Source: Adineta ricciae
Taxonomy: Eukaryota > Rotifera > Eurotatoria > Adinetida > Adinetidae
Direction of reading: 5' to 3'
NCBI GenBank assembly: GCA_905250025.1
Contig: CAJNOJ010000039.1
Location: 434,001 to 498,000 of the forward strand
Length of the DNA: 64,000 nt
The position numbers were made by a program, and so were the translations under genes. The notes under the pieces are model-generated. The model did not search any database. It saw only the letters and a program-made list of their open reading frames with translations, and was not told the origin of the DNA. Shown here piece after piece: positions 51,181 to 64,000 of this stretch. Position 1 is the stretch's first letter. Every line of letters starts with the position of its first letter.

Positions 51181-53536
51181 ATGGAATTATCTCCACCGGC
51201 ATCGAATCTACTCCGCTCACATTCTGATCGTGATCTGCAATCCAATGAACGTCGATTGACACGAGCGAATCTAAAGAGTTGTTCTTCAGCGTCGGATATT
51301 CCACTTCAAACTGCAGCGACAACAAACACAAACGCAATAATACCTCCGAGTGCATCGGTACCTAACTCGCCACTTCTATTACCATGGGATCGACTACAGA
51401 AATGGCTGTACGGAATTGCCGTTGTGACGTTCGATCTGGAATTAGGACAATCGATCGAACTTCTTCTGCCCACTCATTGTAAATTAACAGATAAAGAAAG
51501 ACTGAATTTATCTTATTTGTCATTCCCCGATGCCAACTCCACGTTTCTTGGCGACACACAATATCATTTTCGTATAAGACATGAGTCAACCTTACCAAGT
51601 TATTATCAATGCTACAATTCAATTGTTCCACCTGCATTACAAGTCGATCCGAATTCCTTATTCGGCTATGTACACTTTCGTCAAATACGTGACAAAAAAG
51701 TGAAACGCGGTTATTTTCAAAAATCACTTGTCCTTCTGTCAAAACTACCATTTATATCTTTGTTTCTGTCAATTGTCAGTGAACTTGGTCCAAATTATTT
51801 TGAATACGGTTTGACTAGTCTCGAAACTTGCTGCCATCTAATGGATCATCAGTGGCCTGATCCTGAACCAGGCAAAACACTGTTATTACCTCTGCTGGGC
51901 AATGTTCTTCAAGTGCGCATTCCAACCCATGGTGACAAACCGTTCTCATCTTCAGATCTAATACAATTTCGTTCGATTGTCAACGAAAATGGAACGTCAA
52001 ACAGTAGTAATTCGATCAAGCTTCCTATTGATGATGATGTAGAAATTGAAACATCATCTACAACGAGTTCTCTCACTATCAAAACTCAAGTAAGCTAATT
52101 TCATCAAAAAAGAACTCGTCCGTTCATTCGAAAGAAACACTTCTCTTAGATTTCAACAACTACAGATCAACATACATACACATCGTTTGAATTTCTCCAA
52201 AAACACGAACAACAACTACCTCGTCTGATTCCATTTGTATACGATGTGAATACGTATCAATCACTGTCGTCGGTGTTGACACATATACAACTTTTATGGG
52301 AACTGATTCTATTGAATGAACCAATTGCCATTCTCGGCACTTTTCCAACTTATTGCTCACAAACTGTGCAAGCTCTTGGTAGGTGATATCGTGTAACATC
52401 GAGAACTTCACAAGTAGTTTCGATTGTTTTTAGTCCATATCATCTGGCCGTTACGATATGCATCTGACTACCGTCCATTCTTTACTATTCATAACAGTGA
52501 ATTTCAAGAGATTACATTTAATTCTTCGAAAAAGTCTTCGAAGAAACCCTCATTTCAACAGTCGATTATTATCGGTGTAACAAATCCTTTTTTTGCTAAA
52601 CTTCTTCATCAATGGCCGCATATCATTCGTGTTAACGATCAACAGCAAGATCGCTTGAAATCTCGATACAATGAAAATTCCCTTTGCGTCGAACAGAAAG
52701 ACGCCAATCTTTCACTTCATGAACTCGATGATAACACTGATTTATCATCATCACCCCAAACATTATCCACAATATTGAAAAAATTTCCATCTAACTCTAA
52801 GCCATACAAACGTTCACGTACAATTAACAACAATTCTTCACATTTAACATTTGATATGAAGCCTGGTCTCTATACCAAATACAAACCGTATCTTCAGCGC
52901 GATAAAACCATTCTAAAAAAACTTCAATCATCCAACTCCCAACAACGTCCAGATACGGTTCAAAATGCTTTGATACGTCGTTTCTTCCTCGAACTGACAC
53001 AGAGTTTTATCATTCCACTCGAACGATATTTCGTCAGTCTTCTTCCATTACGTAAATTTTATCAACCCAATCGAAAACCGCCTACCATCAAAGACTTCGA
53101 CCAGGAAGAATTTCTCAAAACCCTTGATCATTACGGGCCACAGTTAACATCGGGTTTGAAAGGCGATTGGAAAGATCTATACAAACAGTTTCTGTTGACA
53201 CCAAACTTTCGTCTATGGCTGGCTGATCGACAGCAGGAAGGCAATGCCAAGATTTATTCATTATACATTGAAACAATCGCCAATTGCCGATTGGAAGAAG
53301 ATCTGAGACTTTCGAAGTTAAGCGAAGTTGAATTAGTTGACTTACTACTCAAGTTTCATGATCTAATCCAACGTTTAGAATCGAAAACCGATGAACTACT
53401 ACTGACAATTGATCAAACGATTAAGAATGATTGTTTAGATAAACTACGCACAAAAACAAAACAAATTATTGATGAAAAGTTGTCTGAAGATATGAAATTA
53501 TTATTTAGTAAACAAGTCAAACTCTCCTACTATTAA
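51181..53536 (+). CDS. DENND6: DENN domain-containing protein 6 (DENND6A/B, FAM116 family)
   Basis: DENND6 proteins are guanine-nucleotide exchange factors, chiefly for Rab14, in endocytic recycling. Three exons (51181-52089, 52150-52378, 52434-53536) give 746 residues, somewhat longer than the vertebrate proteins (about 600). The tripartite DENN region is clear: LPWDRLQKWLYGIAVVTFDL, LGQSIELLLPTHCKLTDKE, YLSFPDANSTFLGDTQYHFR, GYVHFRQIRDKKVKRGYFQK, SLVLLSKLPF, PGKTLLLPLLGNVLQVRIP, LLWELILLNEPIAILG, IIWPLRYASDYRPFFTIHN and IIGVTNPFFAKLL. C-terminal pieces FLELTQSFIIPLERYFVSLLP and FRLWLADRQQEGN also match. The extra length is a Ser/Thr-rich N-terminal leader and Ser/Asn-rich inserts near residues 270-310 and 430-500. 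MTRFR starts 261 bases downstream on the same strand. Confidence 0.94.
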
Positions 53537-53797
53537 ATCTTCATGTCTTTTGCTTTTTGTCTTCTCTACCAATCAAATCGGTGATCTGAATCTATTTGTT
53601 TTTCCTTATTTATCTCTGTCGTAACTCAATACTCAAATGTATTTTGTTGTCAGCACTTTTCTTTTGTACTCGCTTCTCAGTTTGTAATATAAGAGAAGAT
53701 GCGAGGTTTGTTTATATTTTAAAAAAAGAATGCTCAATATTATATTTACATAAAAGCATTTGGGAAATGTATTCTCTGTTTGTTTATTAGATGTTCA

Positions 53798-54391
53798 ATG
53801 ACGAGTTCGACTCTATGCTTTGCTAAGTCTATTCAACGTATTGCTTGTTTGAGCAGTCGGTAAGACACTTTCAATGCGTGAAAGTGCGATTACTCTGTTT
53901 ACGTTTAGTCAAGCACGTGGAAGTCTACGTTTCGTATCGACAGCGTTACCTGATAGTTGGTATAAACGCTTTCCTCCAATTGTCGAAAAGGATATCGAAG
54001 AAAAAGCGATTAAAGGCTCAGGACCGGGTGGCCAAGCGATAAATAAAACGCAAAACTGTTGTCAAATAAAGCATATTCCAACAGGTTAGTTGATATCATT
54101 TGTTTCTTTGTTATCAGATCGACAGTGTGTTGCTTAGGGATTGTTGTTTCATGTCAACAGACACGTTTTCTAGAAAAGAATCGATTGTTAGCTCGACGTC
54201 AACTACAAGAAAAATTGGATGCTTATTACAACGGTGAACAGGGTCTTGTTGCACAGTATAAACGAGAACGAAGCGAAAAACGAGAAGCCAAACGTTCAGA
54301 AACGAAGAAAACTCTCGAGAAAAAACGTGCTTTCAAAGCTCAACAAGACAACGATTCTAACAGTGATCATGATCATTCATCAAACTCCTAA
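53798..54391 (+). CDS. MTRFR: Mitochondrial translation release factor in rescue (C12orf65 homologue)
   Basis: MTRFR is a codon-independent peptidyl-tRNA hydrolase that frees stalled mitochondrial ribosomes. Three exons (53798-53859, 53909-54084, 54138-54391) give 163 residues, matching the roughly 166 of human. The N-terminus ([20 protein letters not shown]) fits a mitochondrial presequence. The catalytic motif is intact in [15 protein letters not shown], followed by [20 protein letters not shown] and [13 protein letters not shown]. The Lys/Arg/Glu-rich tail expected for ribosome anchoring ends in an added Asp/Ser/His run ([13 protein letters not shown]). An acceptor AG (53789-53790) lies 7 bases before the ATG. 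The last 23 bases overlap the proposed ATMIN start in another frame. Confidence 0.95.
54362..54371 (+). promoter_or_regulatory. Candidate trans-splice acceptor plus ATMIN start codon inside the MTRFR frame
   Basis: The sequence TTCTAACAG reaches an AG at 54362-54363, followed after 5 bases by ATG at 54369. This is the only in-frame Met start I can find ahead of the first ATMIN zinc finger. It lies inside the MTRFR coding frame, 23 bases before its end, so the two transcripts would need different 5' processing. Inferred from sequence only. Confidence 0.45.
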
Positions 54392-56001
54392 ACAAGTTAT
54401 CGATAGTGCAAACAATGAGTGTATCACACCGACATGCGAAGAACTCAATTATGAAACTAGTCAAGTTAAATGTCCACATAGAGAAACAAACACCTTAGTA
54501 GAGAAATGTCAGAAAATTTTCAAAAATATCATGGCACTCAATGTACATTTGCAAATGTACCATAAACAAATAGGCATTCCTACAGTTAGTAAAACAAAAT
54601 CTGTAGAAACACGAGTTTCGACATGAACATTCACATTTAGACATTCAATAAATACTCATCGCATATGGGTCACTATCATTGCCCAGTAAAAACTTGTACG
54701 TTTCATTGTTGTTATGGTAATTGTCAATTTGCTCAATCGGCGTCATCGTCGTTTTCAAGTTTCAATGCCGTAAGATTGGTTCGTGATAGACAAGAACTTT
54801 ATTCTTGTCGAATTAATTGTATCTGGATGTTTTAGCATTATTTGAGGCAACATGGTGCGAAAAAGCAGCAGTGCTCGAAGTGTTTGAAGTCGTTCGGTCT
54901 ACATCAGGATCTTATAGCTCATGAGCGAATGTAAGCGATCGAATTTTGAGATTGTCGACGAAAGATTTGTTTCTCGTTTTAGTTGTGGTATTCAATGTCC
55001 GTTTTCTTGTTCAAACTGTCAACAGCAATTTCATAATCGAACAAGTTTACGACGACATCAATTGAAATATCACACAGATTCGTATGACGCTCCTACTACG
55101 ACAAAGTAACGAAACATTACCCTAGTACATCTGAATAAGGATGACAAGTTTGGATTTTTAATATAATTTCAGGCTTCCCCCTTTATCCAAACAGAAAGAA
55201 CCTCGAAAACGACCCAATCGTCGTCGTCCTCTTCCAGCACATCAAATCGAACTACCTCTTCCTTCCACTGCTCATTCATCGGTGATTATCAATCCTCATG
55301 CATTAGCATTACTCAAAAACTTCAATTCAGAATCACAATTCGTTTCCCCTGGAACAAATCCACCTATCAGCATCAATAAATCTACTCAAACGAATACTTA
55401 TGTTTCCATCGGTACAGAATGTTGTTCATTTTCTTCACCGACTCAAACCATCGAACAAAAATCAAGTCAAACAACCAATTCTGTAAGATTACCTAAAAAC
55501 CGCACACGGTATTCTTCTTCAATTTCCAGCGTGTCACAATGGAAACCTATTCATGTTATTGACAAGGAAACACAAATGTCTTCTCCGATACGCTGTGATA
55601 TGTGTATTCAAACTATGAATCCAATTTCCAATTTACCATCGCACTCTTCTGAACCTGATTCGCATGTTATAACTCAAACAATTCCTATTCCGACGACGTC
55701 TACAGAGATGCAAACAATGAATGACTATTCACTGGAACATACAACCAATTTAAGTAGCACTTGTCCTCTCTTTCCCGAACAAGAATCTAATGGTACATCA
55801 TGTTTACTTGACGATTTCTTGCTGAACGGCCTACCATCGTCAGTTCTATCCGATATGAACACAATGGATTTACTCGATCTTATTGATAATAGTACACAAA
55901 CATATTCATCTATTGCTAATCACCAGACACAGACTATAGCAGATTGGGACAATATGCTGATCACAGAAGATGAATACATTCAAATGATTATCAAGAGCTA
56001 A
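54369..56001 (+). CDS. ATMIN: ATM interactor (ATMIN/ASCIZ) homologue: C2H2 fingers plus LC8-binding TQT repeats
   Basis: ASCIZ is a zinc-finger transcription factor that activates the dynein light chain gene DYNLL1 and is shut off when LC8 binds its many TQT motifs. Five exons (54369-54584, 54641-54769, 54836-54930, 54983-55105, 55173-56001) give 463 residues. Fingers fit the family order: an atypical first finger ending IMALNVHLQMYHKQ, YHCPVKTCTFHCCYGNC...RQH, QQCSKCLKSFGLHQDLIAHERIC and CSNCQQQFHNRTSLRRHQLKYH. The C-terminal half is disordered, with about nine TQT-like sites (STQTN, PTQTI, SSQTT, KETQM, CIQTM, ITQTI, EMQTM, STQTY, HQTQT). A basic Pro/Arg/Lys patch (RKRPNRRRPLP) precedes them and may be a nuclear localisation signal. 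The start assignment is tentative. The end is convergent with the HORMA gene, with AATAAA at about 56098. Confidence 0.88.
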
Positions 56002-56118
56002 AATTTTCTTTTTCTCATGACCGAAGACATGTTTTTCGTCTGTTGCTAAAGTCTAGAAAAGCGTTTATTTACAATCTAATATGTGTGAAAAATAGACAAT
56101 AAATACAAAAGTATTCGA

Positions 56119-56910
56119 TTATTTTCGACTGGTTGAGTTCATTGTTGGTGTACGATAGACTAATAACATTTTATGATGTGTGGTTTTGATCTGTGCTAGA
56201 ATTCTTCTCGAACTTGATAATTTCATTGTTAAAATTTGTTTCCAATTAATCGGCGAGACGATTTCTCGTGAATCCGTAAAACCTGTTGGTTGATAGTTTT
56301 CCGGGGTGATTGATGAGTTATATTGAATTTTCAGACAAAAACGATAATCACCTCGATTAGCAATTGGTTTGAGACGTTCGTCGATAAATTCATTGATCTG
56401 TTGCAATGCTTTTAAGACTTGCTGTTGAATATCATCAGTGGATGTTGTGTTCAGAAAACTTTCATCGGGACTGGTCGTCGAAGGATTGTTGTATGCAAAA
56501 TAATATTCGTACATTTCGAAGACTGAATCATCGACTTTTGATATAACAAAAAAAGTAGCTAATTTCAAATAATCATTGGCAATAGCCTGAGATACACCTT
56601 GGATCTGATAGATAAGAAAAATGATTGAACAATTCACTTAACAAACAGATGTAAATACCCATGAGAAAACTGTTGAATTAAAACGTTTTTGTTCACTGAT
56701 CGATGTCGATCGAGTAAATAATGGAACAGATAATGAACCAAGTTTTTTCGATGAAAAGTGATCACTGGAGAAAATATGTCGTTTAGCCGTTAGAGCTGAT
56801 AGGGTAACTGTGAAAAGACGATGAATGAATAAAGCCGAATCTGACTTTGCCGTGAGTTCTAATGGGAAAAGTTTCCCCCATTCACGAGAATCGATAGTTG
56901 ATAACGACAT
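56119..56910 (-). CDS. HORMA-domain protein (HORMAD1/Hop1-like), HORMA domain only
   Basis: HORMA proteins of the Hop1/HORMAD group organise meiotic chromosome axes. Two exons (56910-56659 and 56604-56119) give 245 residues. Features recalling HORMAD are SALFIHRLFTVTLSALTAKRHIF, YLKLATFFVISKVDDSVFEMYEYYFAY, FCLKIQYNSSITPENYQPTGFTDS and a final strand block ILAQIKTTHHKMLLVY. The chain ends shortly after the HORMA fold: there is no visible zinc finger, coiled coil or C-terminal closure-motif tail, whereas vertebrate HORMAD1 is about 395 residues. The start ATG at 56910 lies 3 bases after an acceptor AG (56915-56914). GCLC ends 266 bases upstream on the same strand. MAD2 or REV7 identity is less likely from the PENYQPPGF-type motif. 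Confidence 0.8.
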
Positions 56911-57176
56911 GGTCTGTTCACAGATGAAAACGAATTGAAACTCTAACGTTTCGTCGCAAGATATTCGTATTTTTCTCTTTCTGTCAGTCACGTGTCTTGG
57001 CTATAACCAACAGTTAATTGATTCAAAATTCTATTGTTTATTAGGGAGAAAAACAGAGCCATTTCATTTATACAAATCTCGCTAGTTGTATCCGAAAGAT
57101 CAAAAAGAACATTCATAGCAGATAAGACATTTTTCAAACGATATGTACAAAGATTTCTATCGCATTTGTAAAAAAA

Positions 57177-60035
57177 TTATCGTTGTTGACTTTGTTGCAT
57201 TAACGATCGTTTTACTTCGACTTCATTGTCATCCAATTTCACCGCTGCTGATACATCCAAGTTCGTTTTTGATAATGTAGCCGGCAGAACCTCTGGACAG
57301 TGTTCCTCATTATTGGCAAATCGCTTCATTTTCCAAAGAAGATCATAAGCAATTTCATCGGTTACAATTGAATCATGTTTATACGACGGATGATTTGCTA
57401 CGAACAGACGCATCCATGCTGCATTCGTTAATAATGAACCTGAAAAGAATTCCATATTGGTTCCAGTCGTTTTGTACAACCTCATCTATCTCATACCGGC
57501 TGCGCGTTTACTAATCAGACTGAGATACTGATTGATTGTGCATCGTGTATCAGCATCTACTTCAATGTTAGTCAGATAATCTTGAACAATGTTTAGAAGA
57601 CCGACAAATTCATTCTAGAATTTCGAATCGGTCAAGAATTTTCTTTGTGTAAAATAAAGATATCTACTGATCCATTGATAATTTCGTTGATGGTCATAGG
57701 ACGATGTTCACAATCATCTTTCTTGGATGTATCTGTTTGTACAGATGCCGAACAAAATGTATCAGGTGTTTTCTCTAGTGAAATCGACATGAAATAAATC
57801 CAATCTCTCATACAAATCTTACGCGTTGAAAGAGATTTTCGAAAATGAAATTTTTGTCGCCGAAGTGCATCGCGTTGTTGAGCGAGTTGCATATTTTCAT
57901 CGACCTATAAACGGTAGTACAAAGAACAACAAGTTCATCATAACATTGGTCTGCTTACAAGTGAGATTGGAATCAGTAAGTTCAAATTGTAAGTCATAAT
58001 TGCTCGTGTAAGTAAGACAATAAAGGTTACGAACGCTGCATTTTCGAAATCAGTCATTTGTAACTAGTGAGATTATCGATATGAGTTCTATTAGCGAAAA
58101 CAAGCACAACGAATATTTACTTCGGTCGGTCGAAATTCTACTCGCCATCCGATGTCACTCCTTACGGGCGGTGGTTTAAATCGCATCGATTGCCAATTTG
58201 TAGAGTTGATGTTCTAAGCAGCGAAAGCAAAGTCAAAAGATGAGTAATGAAGCGATTATCTTAATTTTACCTCAAAATGATCAGCATCTTTCGTGTCATC
58301 GAAACGAAGGTTTTCTTCGAATAAGATCACCGTATCACGAATAAACAAATGTGCAATATGCTGAGCAAGAACATCATCAATGCCTATTTTAAAAAATGAA
58401 TGAAACATTTATGAGCAGAGACGAACTTATTTACCATTATTGATTAACTTTTCAAAAACGTTCATGTCCTTAACTATGTCTATATCATTGTACTTCGTAC
58501 TCTCGGGCGATATGTAGCAGTCGACGCTGGAATACCGAGATTTAGGTATGCGAAAACGTTCATGTTTCAATGGCTAAATACAATCAAATGATACGATCGT
58601 TTTTTCTAATGAATAATAGATTTACTTCGAATCCTCGTTCCTCGGCTGTTCGATCATCGGACATTGCACAAAGAACATTCCATCGGCAATCGATTTCAGC
58701 TAAATATCCACGCCAGATCGGAGATGATGCACTCATAGCTAGCTTGAAAGATAGGGCAAAGAAGTGAACACTGAAAAAGAAATATTCTTTTCATTCTCTA
58801 CCATTATTGGTGTCAATGGCGTCAATTGATCATAGAGAAATCGTGCTTCATCGATCGATTGTGCTTGAAAGGTGACTTGCAGACAGCAACAACCCATGCC
58901 TAAACCCATTGCATCAAGATAAATATTATCCTTCATCAGCGCAGTTTTGTGAGCACCACCATCATCACCACCATAAACAGAGAAGTCTTCAAGAAATGGA
59001 CGTGGTGTATTCTTATCGATGAAAACTAAGGTGGATAAGCATAAGAAATTCTATGCGCAGTTCTTTGTACATTTATATTCATCTATACTTGGGACGTTAA
59101 GAGCAATTTTAGCATTACGCCGTTGATTGATGTTATGCGTTAATGTTCTGAAAAACGAATTATTAGATGGAGTTCTTGGAAAAGTGGCAATCGTGTTTTG
59201 TTTTCTTACTTAAATCTTGGATGATCAGGAAATATTGCCTCGTCCGGAAAGCAAAACGATGCCGTTACTGATTTACCAGGTGTTGGTTTGTACGTAGGCC
59301 AAGTGCAATCGGGACATCCATTTCTAAAATTCGATCGTTTAAAAATACGAATGTCAGATTGAAAGTATCATACCGAGGGAAATTTGAAGTGCTCAAAACA
59401 TATTCGTCTTTATCAAGCAATGCTTGACCTTGCTGCCGACTGAAACAGACACAACTCTTCAATTATTATCTCTCCAAACTCCTACCGCAAACGCATATTC
59501 GCTTCTACCATGTTGAAATGTGCTGGTAAATGTCCGTAAGGTGTACCAGGCGTTCCTTCAATCATATAGTCCTACAACATCGAGTTAAACAGACCTCGAA
59601 TTTTCATAGCACAGAAAAAGAACGCAAATTTACAGTGTATTCTGGCCGCCAAAGTGATGTGCAATTGCTAGAAAAATGAAAATATTCCTTAGCATATCTA
59701 TAAACAGATCTATTCAACATTACTCAGGATTTTGATGTTCAGGTTCCATCAAAATAGGCAGAAGTTTATGTGCTTTGAGAACTAATTGTGCTTTTTTTTG
59801 TTCATGGTCGAATCGGACCATAATAAATTCCACCTGAAATGTTGCTCTAATTTTTGTATTGTTGTTTCAAAAAAGATCAGCATACTTCGTCGCCCCATTT
59901 CAAGCAATCATTTCGACGATCTTTGAGTTTCTTGTAAATTTGAATAAATTGCTCGACACCACGTTCACGTACCGTCTGAGCATATTTCTTCGTTTCTTCC
60001 CAAGTTAATGGACGTCCCTGTGTTAATAAACCCAT
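57177..60035 (-). CDS. GCLC: Glutamate-cysteine ligase catalytic subunit
   Basis: The enzyme joins glutamate and cysteine with ATP, the limiting step of glutathione synthesis, in the cytosol. On the minus strand from the ATG at 60035: [37 protein letters not shown] (ATP/glutamate site), [15 protein letters not shown]-type strand, then [20 protein letters not shown] (58900-58840) with the conserved Cys pair. [10 protein letters not shown] and [10 protein letters not shown]-type segments (near 58190-58130), [16 protein letters not shown] and TINEIINGS follow. The C-terminus is [31 protein letters not shown]...CPEVLP. About 13 short introns were inferred and not all boundaries were fixed. An acceptor AG (60066-60065) lies 30 bases upstream of the ATG. 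AATAAA-like hexamers occur downstream of the stop. Confidence 0.95.
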
Positions 60036-63562
<3,527 letters not shown>

Positions 63563-63876
63563 CAACACGAAAAAAAAAGAACACGAACTGATCATGGAAG
63601 GGAAATATTTTTCTTACTGTTTTGTGTATAGAATTCTTATGTGTTTTCTTTTCTGTTTGTTCGGTGCCAATTACTGCATGTAATTGAATTCTATATCTAG
63701 TCTTTATGTTTCTCTCTGTCTGATATTAGATCTTTCCACGATTTATATCTGTAAAAATTCATCCATGTATTTTTTTTTGTCTGTGTATTCAAAATTAAAT
63801 CAATACTCTGTCCCCCTATGACTTTCAATAACATAGATATACATCGATCTATTTTTCTCTTCGTATTCTTACTTAG
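63563..63876. other. Gap between MELK and the next gene
   Basis: About 310 bases of T-rich sequence (MELK 3'UTR) with no gene. It ends in a pyrimidine-rich tract and acceptor AG (63875-63876) directly before an ATG. Confidence 0.6.
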
Positions 63877-64000
63877 ATGGCAACACATTTATGTCGTGTT
63901 TTACCGGTGTGCAGTCGGACTGCACTAAAAGGACGTCTTCGAATGTCCTTACCAATGATTTCAAGTCTAAATCAACAAATGGTAAATGATAAAAAAGATT
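63877..64000 (+). CDS. 5' end of a gene cut by the window, possible mitochondrial presequence
   Basis: An ATG directly follows TTCTTACTTAG (AG at 63875-63876). The frame stays open to the window edge. The first 30 or so residues (MATHLCRVLPVCSRTALKGR, then LRMSLPMISSLN) contain several Arg/Lys and Ser/Thr and no acidic residue, as in mitochondrial targeting peptides. A possible donor GTAAAT follows CAACAAATG at about 63980, so the first exon may end there. Too little is present to name the protein. Confidence 0.5.
   Translation, partial: MATHLCRVLPVCSRTALKGRLRMSLPMISSLNQQMVNDKKD

Noticed and set aside
58570-58767. 65-codon forward ORF within GCLC
   Set aside because: Antisense shadow of GCLC exons.

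Overview
This is a nuclear window from a small metazoan, most probably a bdelloid rotifer. Four things suggest this. Coding exons are broken by many GT-AG introns of about 47-70 bp. Gene spacing is compact. Almost every start codon has a pyrimidine-rich AG acceptor a few to about 50 bases upstream with no nearby donor, as expected for spliced-leader trans-splicing. One gene (28804-31221) is an R-S-ExE ADP-ribosyltransferase whose N-terminal domain is of a type I know from expanded bdelloid families. The species is not determined. No rRNA, tRNA, CRISPR array or recognisable transposon was seen. The protein calls come from comparing conceptual splicings with remembered family motifs; no search was run. 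Left part (1-20 kb): CFAP61 (+), convergent with an aquaporin (-). Then a forward run: a large unrecognised protein with a SUMO-interaction-like motif, BORCS6, a TREX-type DEDDh exonuclease, NAMPT, aminoacylase-1 and MED20. Middle (20-35 kb): SPTLC2 (-), a sparse stretch with a 125-residue orphan ORF, an intronless coiled-coil/possible beta-propeller orphan (+), the ADP-ribosyltransferase (+) and RPAP3 (+). Around these lie several 0.8-1.9 kb stretches with no gene I can support. Right part (35-64 kb): an IA-2/PTPRN-type receptor pseudophosphatase (+), convergent with RTN4IP1 and IBTK (both -). Then a forward run of a CREB/ATF-1-type bZIP factor, DENND6, the mitochondrial rescue factor MTRFR and an ATMIN/ASCIZ zinc-finger protein. 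Next come a HORMA-domain protein and GCLC (both -), then MELK (+), and the first exon of an unidentified, possibly mitochondrial protein at the right edge. Most genes are conserved housekeeping or ciliary, secretory and signalling genes and do not form one pathway. Short same-strand gaps suggest possible polycistronic groups: BORCS6-TREX, NAMPT-ACY1-MED20, IBTK-RTN4IP1, GCLC-HORMA and DENND6-MTRFR-ATMIN. In the last group the proposed ATMIN start lies inside the MTRFR reading frame. The items most worth a second look are the aquaporin with a very small-residue selectivity filter, the MTRFR/ATMIN overlap, the IA-2 homologue with a further altered phosphatase loop, the HORMA-only protein, and the three proteins with no family I recognise (9085-12643, 25090-25467, 26059-27870).
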